Positions 22,891 through 30,912 of a DNA stretch of 40,373 nt are shown in pieces. The notes under the pieces were generated by a model. That model saw only the letters and a list, made by a program, of their open reading frames with translations. It searched no databases and was not told the origin of the DNA. The stretch is from NCBI GenBank assembly GCA_913777025.1, contig CAJYQM010000187.1, positions 1-40,373 on the forward strand. Reading direction: 5' to 3'. Position 1 is the stretch's first letter. Each line of letters starts with the position of its first letter. Position numbers and translations under genes: made by a program. The DNA is from an uncultured Massilia sp. (GTDB taxonomy: Bacteria; Pseudomonadota; Gammaproteobacteria; Burkholderiales; Burkholderiaceae_D).

Positions 22891-23711
22891 GCGCTCGTCG
22901 TCGGGCGGTGGGCGTCCACCAGCATGCTCGAGATCGAGATGTGCGGCACGCGCTCGGGCCACGCGTCGTCCGGCCCGAACCAGCGCGCGTCGAGGATCTC
23001 GTTCGCATCGGTGCGGATCTCGCCGTCCAGGTAGTCGGCCGTGAAGGCGATCATCAGCGAATGCGGGAAAGGCCAGGACTGGCTGCCGAAATAGCGCAGG
23101 TTGTGGACGCGCAAGCCGACTTCTTCGAACACTTCGCGGTGCACCGCCTCCTCGATGGTCTCGCCCGCTTCCAGGAAGCCGGCCAGCGGCACGTAGCGCT
23201 GGACCGCCGACTGCGCGTGCAGGGCCATCAGGAAGGCATCCCCCTTCCGGATCAGGACCATCATCGCCGGCGAGATGCGCGGATACGCGATGTGGCCGCA
23301 ATTCACGCAGCGGAAACCGCGTTCGCCCGAGGCCAGCGCGGTGCCGCTGCCGCAGGCGCCGCAGAAGCGGTGGGTGCGCGCCCACTCGGCGATCTGCGCG
23401 GCGCGCATCGCCACGCCCAGCAGCGCTTCGTCGAGTTCCCCGAACAGCGACCGCAGGCCGCGCCAGCCGTAGCCGGCCGGGGCTTGCGCCTCCTCGTCGA
23501 GCCAGCCGGCCTGGCAATAGCGCCCGTCCAGCAGGCCGACCGGCTGCAGGCGCTGCGGATCCAGCGCCAGGCCGGTCACGACGGCGGCATCCGGCAGCGC
23601 CAGGTCGGCTTCGCGCACCAGCAGGCGGTTTTGATGGAACAGGAAAGTCAGGGCGTCGGCATCGGAGCGGGATGTCATCAGGGGCGTGAACGAAGCGGGC
23701 GTCTGGAGCAT
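22884..23711 (-). CDS. nudC: NADH pyrophosphatase / NAD-cap hydrolase NudC
   Basis: 275 residues. The four-cysteine zinc site is Cys117, 120, 135 and 138 (FCGAC, RCVNCG). The Nudix box starts at Gly178 (GFLEAGET) and ends REVFEEVG around 192-199. The family signature SQPWPFPxS appears at 210-218 as SQSWPFPHS, with Ser in place of the usual Pro. NudC hydrolyses NADH and removes NAD caps from RNA in the cytoplasm. The stop codon and last residue lie inside the second copy of the 101-bp repeat, so the extreme C-terminus is repeat-derived. The gene is divergent from the carbamoyltransferase. Confidence 0.93.
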   Translation of the reverse strand: MLQTPASFTPLMTSRSDADALTFLFHQNRLLVREADLALPDAAVVTGLALDPQRLQPVGLLDGRYCQAGWLDEEAQAPAGYGWRGLRSLFGELDEALLGVAMRAAQIAEWARTHRFCGACGSGTALASGERGFRCVNCGHIAYPRISPAMMVLIRKGDAFLMALHAQSAVQRYVPLAGFLEAGETIEEAVHREVFEEVGLRVHNLRYFGSQSWPFPHSLMIAFTADYLDGEIRTDANEILDARWFGPDDAWPERVPHISISSMLVDAHRPTTSAR

Positions 23712-23931
23712 GGCAATGTCTGGTGAGAATGGTGTTCCGATGATATACCGGGTTTTATGATCCCGCTCAGGACGGGCTGGATCGATGCCGGCCGCGCGAA
23801 CTATTCCCTCCCGCTGTGTTCCAAGTCTGTGCTGGACCGTCAGGAGCGCCTGGCAAAACTTCCATGGCTGCGTTGCAGCGTCTCGCCCTGAAGGTTTGTC
23901 AGACGCTCCACGTCATCAACAGGAGACAGCG

Positions 23932-25626
23932 ATGATCGACGCCCCCGTCGTGCTCGGCATTAACCGGACCCAGGACGGCAGCGCCTGCCTGATGCAGGGC
24001 TCGCACGTGCTGTGGGCGATCCAGAAAGAGCGCTTGACGCGCCGCAAGCACCACTGGGGCAAGGTCGGGGATTTCCGCGACCTCTACGGCCCTCGCCTGC
24101 CCTGGCCCGAGCGTCCGGTCGACGTCGTGGTCGAGTGCTTCTCGTCGGATCTCGAAGCCGGCAACCTGGCCCTGTACGAGGACGAGCTGACGGCCAGCGT
24201 GCGCCTGGCGCCGGATTGCCGGCGCGCGCGCATCTCGCACCACATGGCCCACGTCTACAGCGTGTTCCATCCGTCCCCCTTCCGCGCGGCCGCGGTGATG
24301 ATCGTCGACGGCCAGGGCAGCCCGGTGTCCGAGCTGACCGAGCACTGGGGCGGCGCGGCCTATGTGCCGGGCGACTGGCGCGAGGTGTCCTCGTTCTACC
24401 GCGCGGACCGCGAACGCGTGCTGTGCATCGGCAAGCAGGTCTGGAACCGGGACGACGCGCGCCTGGTCGGCCTCGGCATGTTCTATTTCCTGCTGACCCA
24501 GGCCATCTTCCCCGGCGAAGGCAACGAGGGCAAGGTGATGGGCCTGGCGCCGCACGGCAACCCGCACATGCTCGGCCTGCCGCCGCTGGACGTGGAAGCC
24601 GGCCAGGTCAGCATCCCGGCGCCCTGGCGCGAGGTGCTGCGCGAGCGCGAGCGCTTCCGCTACGGCCAGGCGGGCAGCACGTTCTCCGATTGCGCCAACC
24701 TGGCGGCGGCCGGCCAGTGCGCCTTCGAGGATGCCCTGCTGGACGTCGCGCGCTGGCTGCATCGCCAGACCGGCTTGCCGCACCTGTGCTTCGCCGGCGG
24801 CACCGGACTGAACTGTTCGGTCAACGAAAGGCTGTTGCGCGAAACGCCCTTCGAGGACGTGTTCATTCCCCCCGCCCCGAGCGACGCCGGCACTGCACTC
24901 GGCTGCGCCATGTACGGCTTGACCGAGCTGTGCCACGAAAGCGGCGCCTTCCGCTGGACCCATGACTACCTCGGTCCGCAGCCATCGCGCCAGGACATCG
25001 AGGCGGCGCTGCGCGATCGCGACGACCTGAAGGTGGATTTCCTGCCCGGCCTGGACGCGCTGAGCAGCAACCTGCTCGACCTGCTACGCAACAACCGCGT
25101 CGCGGCCCTCTACCAGGGGGCAAGCGAATTCGGCCCGCGCGCGCTGGGCCACCGCAGCATCCTGGCCGATCCGCGCCGCGCCGCCATGCGCGAATGGATC
25201 AATGCCCGTGTCAAGCAGCGTGAATGGTTCCGCCCGCTGGCGCCGATGGTGCTGGAGGAACGCGCGCTCGACTGGTTCGACCTGCCCGGCGCCACGGCTT
25301 TCACCCAGTTCGCCTTCATGCAGTTCGCGGCGCCGGTGCGGCCGCACATGGCGGCGCAGGTCGCGGCGATCACCCACGTCGACGGCACCGCGCGCCTGCA
25401 GACCGTCGGCCCCGACGACGACCCGCTGCTGCGCCGCCTGCTGGGCGGCTTCGAGGCGCGCACCGGCGTCCCGGTCCTGCTGAACACCTCCTTCAACGGC
25501 AAGGACGAGCCAATCGTCGAAACACCGGCCGATGCCGTCGCGGCTTTCCGCAACATGCCTTTGCACGCTCTGGCGATTCCGCCCTTCCTCGTCACCAAGC
25601 GCAGCGAGCCGGAGCTCCCGGGATGA
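23932..25626 (+). CDS. Carbamoyltransferase, NodU/CmcH family
   Basis: 564 residues from the ATG at 23932, with AGGAG six bases upstream. The open frame before it has no family resemblance. The N-terminal Kae1-like domain starts VLGINRTQDGSACLM and carries the metal-site motif HHMAH (103-107), with FAGGTGLNCSVNERLL further on. The C-terminal domain has EFGPRALGHRSILADPR and VLLNTSFNGKDEPIVETP, the YrdC-like carbamoyl-adenylate transfer part. The family moves carbamoyl groups from carbamoyl phosphate to hydroxyls on antibiotics, Nod factors or sugars. The acceptor is unknown. The overlap with the next gene and nearby glycosyltransferases suggest a glycan. No signal peptide, so the enzyme is cytoplasmic. 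Confidence 0.92.
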   Translation: MIDAPVVLGINRTQDGSACLMQGSHVLWAIQKERLTRRKHHWGKVGDFRDLYGPRLPWPERPVDVVVECFSSDLEAGNLALYEDELTASVRLAPDCRRARISHHMAHVYSVFHPSPFRAAAVMIVDGQGSPVSELTEHWGGAAYVPGDWREVSSFYRADRERVLCIGKQVWNRDDARLVGLGMFYFLLTQAIFPGEGNEGKVMGLAPHGNPHMLGLPPLDVEAGQVSIPAPWREVLRERERFRYGQAGSTFSDCANLAAAGQCAFEDALLDVARWLHRQTGLPHLCFAGGTGLNCSVNERLLRETPFEDVFIPPAPSDAGTALGCAMYGLTELCHESGAFRWTHDYLGPQPSRQDIEAALRDRDDLKVDFLPGLDALSSNLLDLLRNNRVAALYQGASEFGPRALGHRSILADPRRAAMREWINARVKQREWFRPLAPMVLEERALDWFDLPGATAFTQFAFMQFAAPVRPHMAAQVAAITHVDGTARLQTVGPDDDPLLRRLLGGFEARTGVPVLLNTSFNGKDEPIVETPADAVAAFRNMPLHALAIPPFLVTKRSEPELPG

Positions 25627-27098
25627 TCCGCGCCTATCCAGGGCAGGCCAGCGTGTGGCCGGGCGGCACGCTGGCATTGCACGTCTCTACCGACAGCGCG
25701 CGCTTTCGCGTCGCCTTCCACCGCTGGGCCGACGGACCGCAGCTGATGTCGCGTTCCGCCTGGCTGCCCGGCAGGCAGCTCGATGCGCGCGCGGCGGGCG
25801 CCGATTGGGATTGGCCGCCGTATGCCTTCGACATCCCGGCCGGCTGGCCATCCGGCGTCTACATCGCCATGCTTGAAGAAGCCGGCCACCCGCGCAGCTT
25901 CGACCTGGCGCGCGACGAGGGCGCCGCCCTGTTCGTGGTGCGCGGCCAGGGCAAGGGTTTGCTCTATAAACTGCCGCTGGCGACCTATCACGCCTACAAC
26001 TTCACCGGCGGCGGCTGCTTCTACGACAAGCCGCCGCGTTCCAGCGCGCCGCCGGGCGCGCGCGTATCGCTGCGCCGTCCGGGCGGCGGCATCGGCGGCG
26101 ACGTCTGGGGCGCGCCGGACCACTACGATGCGAGCTCGCCGCGCCAATCCTTCGCGCACTGGGATGCGCGCTTCATCCGCTGGCTGGCCCGCAACGGCTA
26201 TGCGGCCGACTTCTGCACCGACCTCGACATCCATGCCGATCCCGGCCTGTTGCGCCGCTATCGCCTGCTGGTATCGAGCGGCCACGACGAATACTGGAGC
26301 GAAGCCACCCGGGATGCGGCCGAGTCGTTTGCGGATGCCGGCGGCAACCTCGCCTTCTTCGGCGCCAACCTGTGCTGGTGGCGCATCCACATCGTCGACG
26401 ATGGCGCGGCCATGGTCTGCCACCAGGGCGGGCCGCAAGGCGCGCGCGACCACTGGTGGCCGCCCACCGGCGCGGCACGGCCGGAAGACAGCCTGGGCGG
26501 CGTCAGCTACCGCCATGGCGGCGGCTGGTGGGATGGCCCGCGCCAGACCACGGGCTACCTGGTCCAGCAGCCCGATCACTGGGTCTTCGCCGGCACCGGC
26601 CTCGCGCGGGGCGAGGCACTCGGGCGCGACACCTGGCCGCCGCTGGTCGGCTACGAATGCGATGGCGCGCCGCTGGCCCGCATCGATGTCCGCGATGGCG
26701 CCATCCTGGCGGACTGGGCCGTTGAAGCCGGCACGCCACCCGCTTATCAAGTGCTGGCCGCGGCCCCGCTCGGCCCCGGCTGGCAGGAATTGCCGCCGCG
26801 CGAGCGCCAGGCGGCCAGCCAGGGGGTGTCCGGCGAGGATGCACCCGGTGAGGAGGCACCCAGCGAGCGGACGCCCGGCGTGGGAGCGCCTGGCCAGGGC
26901 CTGCACGCCGCCACGCTCGGTCTGTTCCGGCGCATGGGTAGCGACAACGGCAGCAACAACGGCAACGGCAGCGGCAGCGCCCGCGGCACCGTATTTTCGA
27001 GCGGCACCACCGACTGGGCGCAGGTGCTCGGCACGGCGCGCGACCGCCGGGTCGAGCGCATCACGCGCAACGTACTGGACACCTTGCTGCGCGCTTGA
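25623..27098 (+). CDS. N,N-dimethylformamidase large-subunit-like protein
   Basis: 491 residues. The ATG at 25623 overlaps the carbamoyltransferase stop (ATGA). An N-terminal beta-sandwich-like part (1-110: VWPGGTLALHVST, GWPSGVYIAML) precedes the conserved core, with TYHAYNFTGGGCFYD (121-135), RFIRWLARNGY, SSGHDEYWS (218-226) and NLAFFGANLCWWRI. This is the pattern of the large-subunit C-terminal family of N,N-dimethylformamidase, an iron-dependent amidohydrolase. Tyr224 and Glu223 are candidate metal residues, not proven. Between 395 and 455 is an insertion of Gly/Glu/Pro repeats and an Asn/Gly/Ser run. No small subunit is encoded nearby. The substrate is unknown, and action on a carbamoylated or amidated glycan intermediate is inference from position. 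Confidence 0.75.
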   Translation: MIRAYPGQASVWPGGTLALHVSTDSARFRVAFHRWADGPQLMSRSAWLPGRQLDARAAGADWDWPPYAFDIPAGWPSGVYIAMLEEAGHPRSFDLARDEGAALFVVRGQGKGLLYKLPLATYHAYNFTGGGCFYDKPPRSSAPPGARVSLRRPGGGIGGDVWGAPDHYDASSPRQSFAHWDARFIRWLARNGYAADFCTDLDIHADPGLLRRYRLLVSSGHDEYWSEATRDAAESFADAGGNLAFFGANLCWWRIHIVDDGAAMVCHQGGPQGARDHWWPPTGAARPEDSLGGVSYRHGGGWWDGPRQTTGYLVQQPDHWVFAGTGLARGEALGRDTWPPLVGYECDGAPLARIDVRDGAILADWAVEAGTPPAYQVLAAAPLGPGWQELPPRERQAASQGVSGEDAPGEEAPSERTPGVGAPGQGLHAATLGLFRRMGSDNGSNNGNGSGSARGTVFSSGTTDWAQVLGTARDRRVERITRNVLDTLLRA

Positions 27099-27114
27099 AA
27101 TCCGAGGAACCGCC

Positions 27115-28167
27115 ATGCTTCGCCGACCGCTCCTGCATCGCACTGCCCCGGCCTCCGTCATCGTGTTCCGCGCGCTGCAGCTGGGCGACATGCTGTGCGC
27201 CGTGCCGGCACTGCGCGCCCTGCGCCGCGCGCTGCCGCAGGCGCGCATCGCGCTGGCCGGGCTGCCCTGGGCGCGGCAGTTCACGGCGCGCTTTCCCGGC
27301 TATGTCGACGAATTCATCGCCTTTCCCGGCCACCCGCTGTTGCCGGAGCAGCCGGTGCACCATGCGGAGCTTGCCGATTTCTACACCGGCCTGTGCGCGC
27401 GCCGCTTCGGCATGGCGCTGCAGCTGCACGGCAGCGGCGACGTCAGCAACGACATCGTCAGCGGCTTCGGCGCCGAGACCATGGCCGGCTTTTGCCGCGG
27501 CGATGCGGTCGCGCGTGAGCGCACCGTGCTGTTTCCCTACCCCGAGACCGGCACCGAACCGGAACGCCTGCTGGGCCTGGTCGAGCAACTCGGTGCCGAA
27601 GCCGCCGGCGTGCACCTCGAATTCCCGCTGTCGCGCCAGGACGAAGACGAGCTCGCCGCCAGTGGCGTCGCGCGTGAGCTCGAGCCCGGCAGCTACCTGT
27701 GCATCCACCCGGGTGCACGCCAGCGCGACAAATGCTGGCCGCCGCGCCATTTCGCCGAGGTCGGGGACCGCCTGGCGGCCGAATTCGGCCTGAAGGTCGT
27801 GCTCACGGGCTCGGCCCAGGAAGCGGACCTGACCGCCGCGGTGGCCTCGCACATGCGCACGACGCCGGTCGATGCGGCCGCCCCGATCTCGATCGGCGCC
27901 ATGGCCGTGCTGATGCGCGACGCCAGGCTGCTGCTGTGCAACGACACCGGCGTCTCCCACATCGCCGCCGGGCTGCGGCTGAAAAGCGTGGTCATCTTCA
28001 GCAAGGCCGATATCGCGCGCTGGGCGCCGCTCGACCGTCATACCCACCGCTGCATCTGGGACCCGGCCGCGGAACGGGCAGCTGTCGTGCTGCACCATGC
28101 GCGTGCCCTGCTGGCCGGCACGGCCCCCAGCCGGCAGCGCACGGTCGGCATGTGGCCCTACTGGTGA
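27115..28167 (+). CDS. Glycosyltransferase family 9 (heptosyltransferase-like)
   Basis: 350 residues, with GAGGA at 27104-27108 giving ideal spacing to the ATG. The N-terminal motif FRALQLGDMLCAVPALRALR matches the heptosyltransferase opening (usually LGD). The C-terminal nucleotide-sugar half contains LCIHPGARQRDKCWPP and LLCNDTGVSHIAAGL, the DTGxxH motif of family 9. The family adds ADP-heptose or related sugars to lipopolysaccharide core and other acceptors on the cytoplasmic side. It follows the formamidase-like gene by 16 bases in the same operon. It ends 14 bp from a second, convergent family 9 gene. The donor sugar is not predictable from sequence here. Confidence 0.88.
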   Translation: MLRRPLLHRTAPASVIVFRALQLGDMLCAVPALRALRRALPQARIALAGLPWARQFTARFPGYVDEFIAFPGHPLLPEQPVHHAELADFYTGLCARRFGMALQLHGSGDVSNDIVSGFGAETMAGFCRGDAVARERTVLFPYPETGTEPERLLGLVEQLGAEAAGVHLEFPLSRQDEDELAASGVARELEPGSYLCIHPGARQRDKCWPPRHFAEVGDRLAAEFGLKVVLTGSAQEADLTAAVASHMRTTPVDAAAPISIGAMAVLMRDARLLLCNDTGVSHIAAGLRLKSVVIFSKADIARWAPLDRHTHRCIWDPAAERAAVVLHHARALLAGTAPSRQRTVGMWPYW

Positions 28168-28181
28168 GCCGGCAAGGGTTT

Positions 28182-29273
28182 TCAACGCGAGCCGGCCAGC
28201 GCATCCCGTGCCAGCGCATCGCGCGCCAGTCCTGCCACCTCGTCCAGCGTGACCTCGTCGACGAAGCTGGGATCGTGCTCGCAACGCCGCGCCAGGTTGT
28301 CCTGCCCGCATACCGGACAGCGCGTGCGTACCGCCAGCGCCGCGCGCAAGCCGGACGGCCGCAGGGGTGCGCCTTCGAGCAGGTTCGTCAGCCAGAAGAT
28401 ACCAACGCTGGGCACGCCCAGCGCCAGCGCCAGGTGCAGCGGACCGGTATCGTTCGATACGACCAGCGCCGCGCGCTCGATCAATCCGCACAGCCCGCCC
28501 AGGCCCAGCCCACCGGCAAGCGCCGTAGCACGATGGCGCATGCCCCCGACGACGGCCTCCACCAGCCCGGCTTCGGCCAGCGATCCATTCACGGCCAGCT
28601 GCGCGCCTTGCTCCACCAATATATCCCCCAGCAAGGCAAAGCGCTCGGCCGGCCAGCAGCGCCGCGGGTCGGTCGAGCCCGGCTGCAGGATCACCAGGCG
28701 CTCGCCATTGACTGGCGGCAAGCATGACGCCGCCTCGTGCCGGTCCGCCTCCGTGACCACCAGCTCCGGCATCGGCAAGGGCCCCGGCCCGGCGCCGGCC
28801 AGCCCGGCGATTTCCAGCAGCGCCAGCCTGCGGTTGACCGGTTCGCGGTAGGGCAGCCAGCGGTCCAGCCCCGGCGCGTCCGGCGCCCGCGCGCCCACGC
28901 TCAGGCGCGCCTGCCAGCCAAGCAGGAAAGGATTCGAATACAGCCCGCCGCCGAACATCTGCAGCGCCAGGTCGAAGCGTTCCGCGCGCATGCGCTCGAT
29001 GAACTCGCCGATCGCGCGCAAGTCGGCCGGGCTATCGAGCGGCGCACCCACGCCGGGCACCGCCGGCATCTCGACGACGCGGTCCACCGGTCCCGGCCGC
29101 CCCTCCAGGAAGGTCCGGTGCCAGGCCTTGCCGATCAGCACCAACTCGGCTTCCGGATAGCGATGCTTCAACGCATGCAATGCCGGCAGCGCGAACACGA
29201 AGTCGCCGACCGCGTTCGGGCGCAGCACGGCGATCCTGCGCACGTCCTCCAGTTGCGTATATCGGGCTGTCAT
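28182..29273 (-). CDS. Glycosyltransferase family 9 (heptosyltransferase-like), second copy
   Basis: 363 residues from the ATG at 29273, with a GAGGC ribosome site. An ATG-like start further upstream (29378) falls within the next gene. IAVLRPNAVGDFVFALPALHALK is the family 9 N-terminus. VILQPGSTDPRRCWP and VVSNDTGPLHLALALGVPSVGIF form the C-terminal donor site. Unlike its neighbour, it has a cysteine cluster (CPVCGQDN and RRCEHD) near 332-350, possibly a zinc site. It ends in a short near-repeat (ALARDALARDALAGS). It lies 13 bp after the family 2 glycosyltransferase on the same strand. Its role is probably in the same glycan pathway. Confidence 0.88.
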   Translation of the reverse strand: MTARYTQLEDVRRIAVLRPNAVGDFVFALPALHALKHRYPEAELVLIGKAWHRTFLEGRPGPVDRVVEMPAVPGVGAPLDSPADLRAIGEFIERMRAERFDLALQMFGGGLYSNPFLLGWQARLSVGARAPDAPGLDRWLPYREPVNRRLALLEIAGLAGAGPGPLPMPELVVTEADRHEAASCLPPVNGERLVILQPGSTDPRRCWPAERFALLGDILVEQGAQLAVNGSLAEAGLVEAVVGGMRHRATALAGGLGLGGLCGLIERAALVVSNDTGPLHLALALGVPSVGIFWLTNLLEGAPLRPSGLRAALAVRTRCPVCGQDNLARRCEHDPSFVDEVTLDEVAGLARDALARDALAGSR

Positions 29274-29286
29274 GGGCCGCCTCGCC

Positions 29287-30183
29287 TCACTCGATCGTGC
29301 CGGCGCCGCGTGACGCGGCATCCGGCAGCCCGGCATCCGGCGCCGGATCCGGTACCAGCGGCAGCACGTAAGGCGCATCGACCTCGCGCGCCGTGACGGT
29401 CGTCGGCAATTCCATGTGATAGGCGCCGGAGGGCAGGATGGCGCAGCCGCCGTAGCGCGCCATCACGCGCTGCTGGGCCAGCACGTCTTCCCCGCAGTGC
29501 TGGGCCGGCAGAGATTCCCAGAAGTCGAAGCCGCCGGCGGCGCGCAGCAGGGCCGTGTCGAACAGTACGCAACCGCCGACCCAGGCGACCTTGTAGCGCC
29601 GCGCGACGCCATCGCCGGTGGCGAGCCGGGTCTGCACGTGGAACAGGTTGGCGGCGCTGTGCAGGTGGTGGCGTGCCCAGGCGGTGCTGCCGGGACGCAC
29701 GGTTTCCGGCCGTACCGGGCCGTTCCAGAATTCGATGGCTTCCTGCGCCGGCCGCAGCTGGCCCAGGTGGCTCAGGCCGTGCAGCGCGCTGCCGACGAAG
29801 CCGCAGCGTTCCTCGCGGATGACGCCGTGCAGGCGCGTCACCAGGTCGGGATCGAGGATGACGTCGTCGTCGACGAACAGGCAGTAGGTGGATCGCGCCT
29901 GGGCCAGCAGGAAGGCGCGCTGCTCGGCCATGCCGCGGCGCGGCAGGCGGCGGAAAGTGTCGACCTGGCGCCCGGTGGCGCGCAGCCAGCGCAGCACGGC
30001 CTGCACCTCGGCCTGGTCGCAGGCGCCGCGCAGCTCCGATTGGTCGGAGACGACGATGCGCAGCCGCGGCCAGCTCTGGCTGCCGAGCGTGGCCAGCGTG
30101 ACGGCCAGCGCGGCCGGGCGATTACAGGTCGGCACCAGCACGTCGATGGTTTCGCGCAGGGGGCCCCGCATGCCGCCGCTCAT
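29287..30183 (-). CDS. Glycosyltransferase family 2
   Basis: 298 residues from the ATG at 30183, which overlaps the stop of the DUF4254 gene by four bases. The GT-A fold is clear: [21 protein letters not shown] at 13-33, the metal-binding [11 protein letters not shown] (Asp105-107) and a late [10 protein letters not shown] with [10 protein letters not shown] supplying the catalytic acid region. These enzymes transfer a sugar from a nucleotide donor to a lipid- or saccharide-linked acceptor in the cytoplasm. No membrane segment is evident, so it is soluble or peripherally bound. The tail after residue 270 is Pro/Asp/Ala-rich. Confidence 0.88.
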   Translation of the reverse strand: MSGGMRGPLRETIDVLVPTCNRPAALAVTLATLGSQSWPRLRIVVSDQSELRGACDQAEVQAVLRWLRATGRQVDTFRRLPRRGMAEQRAFLLAQARSTYCLFVDDDVILDPDLVTRLHGVIREERCGFVGSALHGLSHLGQLRPAQEAIEFWNGPVRPETVRPGSTAWARHHLHSAANLFHVQTRLATGDGVARRYKVAWVGGCVLFDTALLRAAGGFDFWESLPAQHCGEDVLAQQRVMARYGGCAILPSGAYHMELPTTVTAREVDAPYVLPLVPDPAPDAGLPDAASRGAGTIE

Positions 30184-30803
30184 GGCGCCGCCCTTCCCGC
30201 GCCGCGTGCCTGCCCGTTCAGGTAGGGATTGAGCGCGGGATCGTTGTACATCTTGAACTGGCGGTAGACCTTGAAATAGGCGCGGCCGGCCTGCGCGTCC
30301 TGCAGCAGGGCATCCAGGCAGGACAACAGGTCGCGGCGCTGCACGTCCAGGCGCTCGAGCTTGGCGCCGCAGGCCTGCACGTGCGCCTCGGTGACGTCGA
30401 GGCGCAGGGTCTGGGCGCGCATGTGGTGGATCTTGAGGGCCAGGATGGACAGACGGTCGATCATCGCGCCCGCGGTTTCGCTGGACAGCCGGGCGCCTTC
30501 GAGCACCGTCACGCCACGCAGTTCCGCCAGCAGCGCTTCGTCGATGGCTTCGACGGCATCGTTGCGGCGCTGGTTGTAGCGGTCGATCAGGCGCTTGCCG
30601 GCGGCGATGTCCTCGGGCGGCACGTCGAGCCGGCGCGCGCGGTCTTCCTCGCGCCAGAGCAGGCCGTTGTAGCGGTGGTTGGCGTCGATCGATTGCCACA
30701 GGCCCGACGGGCAGTGGGCATGCGACAGCATGGGCCAGTCGCGTTCCTGCAACTGGCGGTCGTGGAACCATGCGACGGACGACGCATCGATTTCGCTCTG
30801 CAT
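30180..30803 (-). CDS. DUF4254 protein
   Basis: 207 residues from the ATG at 30803. The frame extends upstream without conserved sequence. Characteristic segments are [39 protein letters not shown] and [13 protein letters not shown], matching DUF4254, a helical family of unknown function. From memory such genes often sit beside glycosyltransferases, as here. The stop overlaps the start of the family 2 glycosyltransferase (ATGA), so the two are probably made in fixed proportion. The protein has no signal peptide or membrane segment and no recognisable catalytic motif. A scaffold or chaperone role for the glycosyltransferase is possible but untested. Confidence 0.8.
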   Translation of the reverse strand: MQSEIDASSVAWFHDRQLQERDWPMLSHAHCPSGLWQSIDANHRYNGLLWREEDRARRLDVPPEDIAAGKRLIDRYNQRRNDAVEAIDEALLAELRGVTVLEGARLSSETAGAMIDRLSILALKIHHMRAQTLRLDVTEAHVQACGAKLERLDVQRRDLLSCLDALLQDAQAGRAYFKVYRQFKMYNDPALNPYLNGQARGAGRAAP

Positions 30804-30912
30804 GACAACTCCGATCTCGGCAAACTGGCGACTCTGCTTGGAGCCGCCAGGCGGTCTGGAGTTCTCATGAACGCGGCCTTGCTTGGCACAGCGCAAACAA
30901 GGCGGGAAGGCC

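Noticed and set aside
22745-23044. Short frames within the 101-bp repeats
   Set aside because: They run out of the repeats into nudC antisense and have no ribosome site.
27061-28725. 554-codon minus-strand frame across two glycosyltransferases
   Set aside because: It overlaps two well-supported family 9 genes and has no recognisable domain.
29274-29378. Upstream extension of the second family 9 glycosyltransferase
   Set aside because: It overlaps the family 2 gene, and the conserved part starts right after the ATG at 29273.
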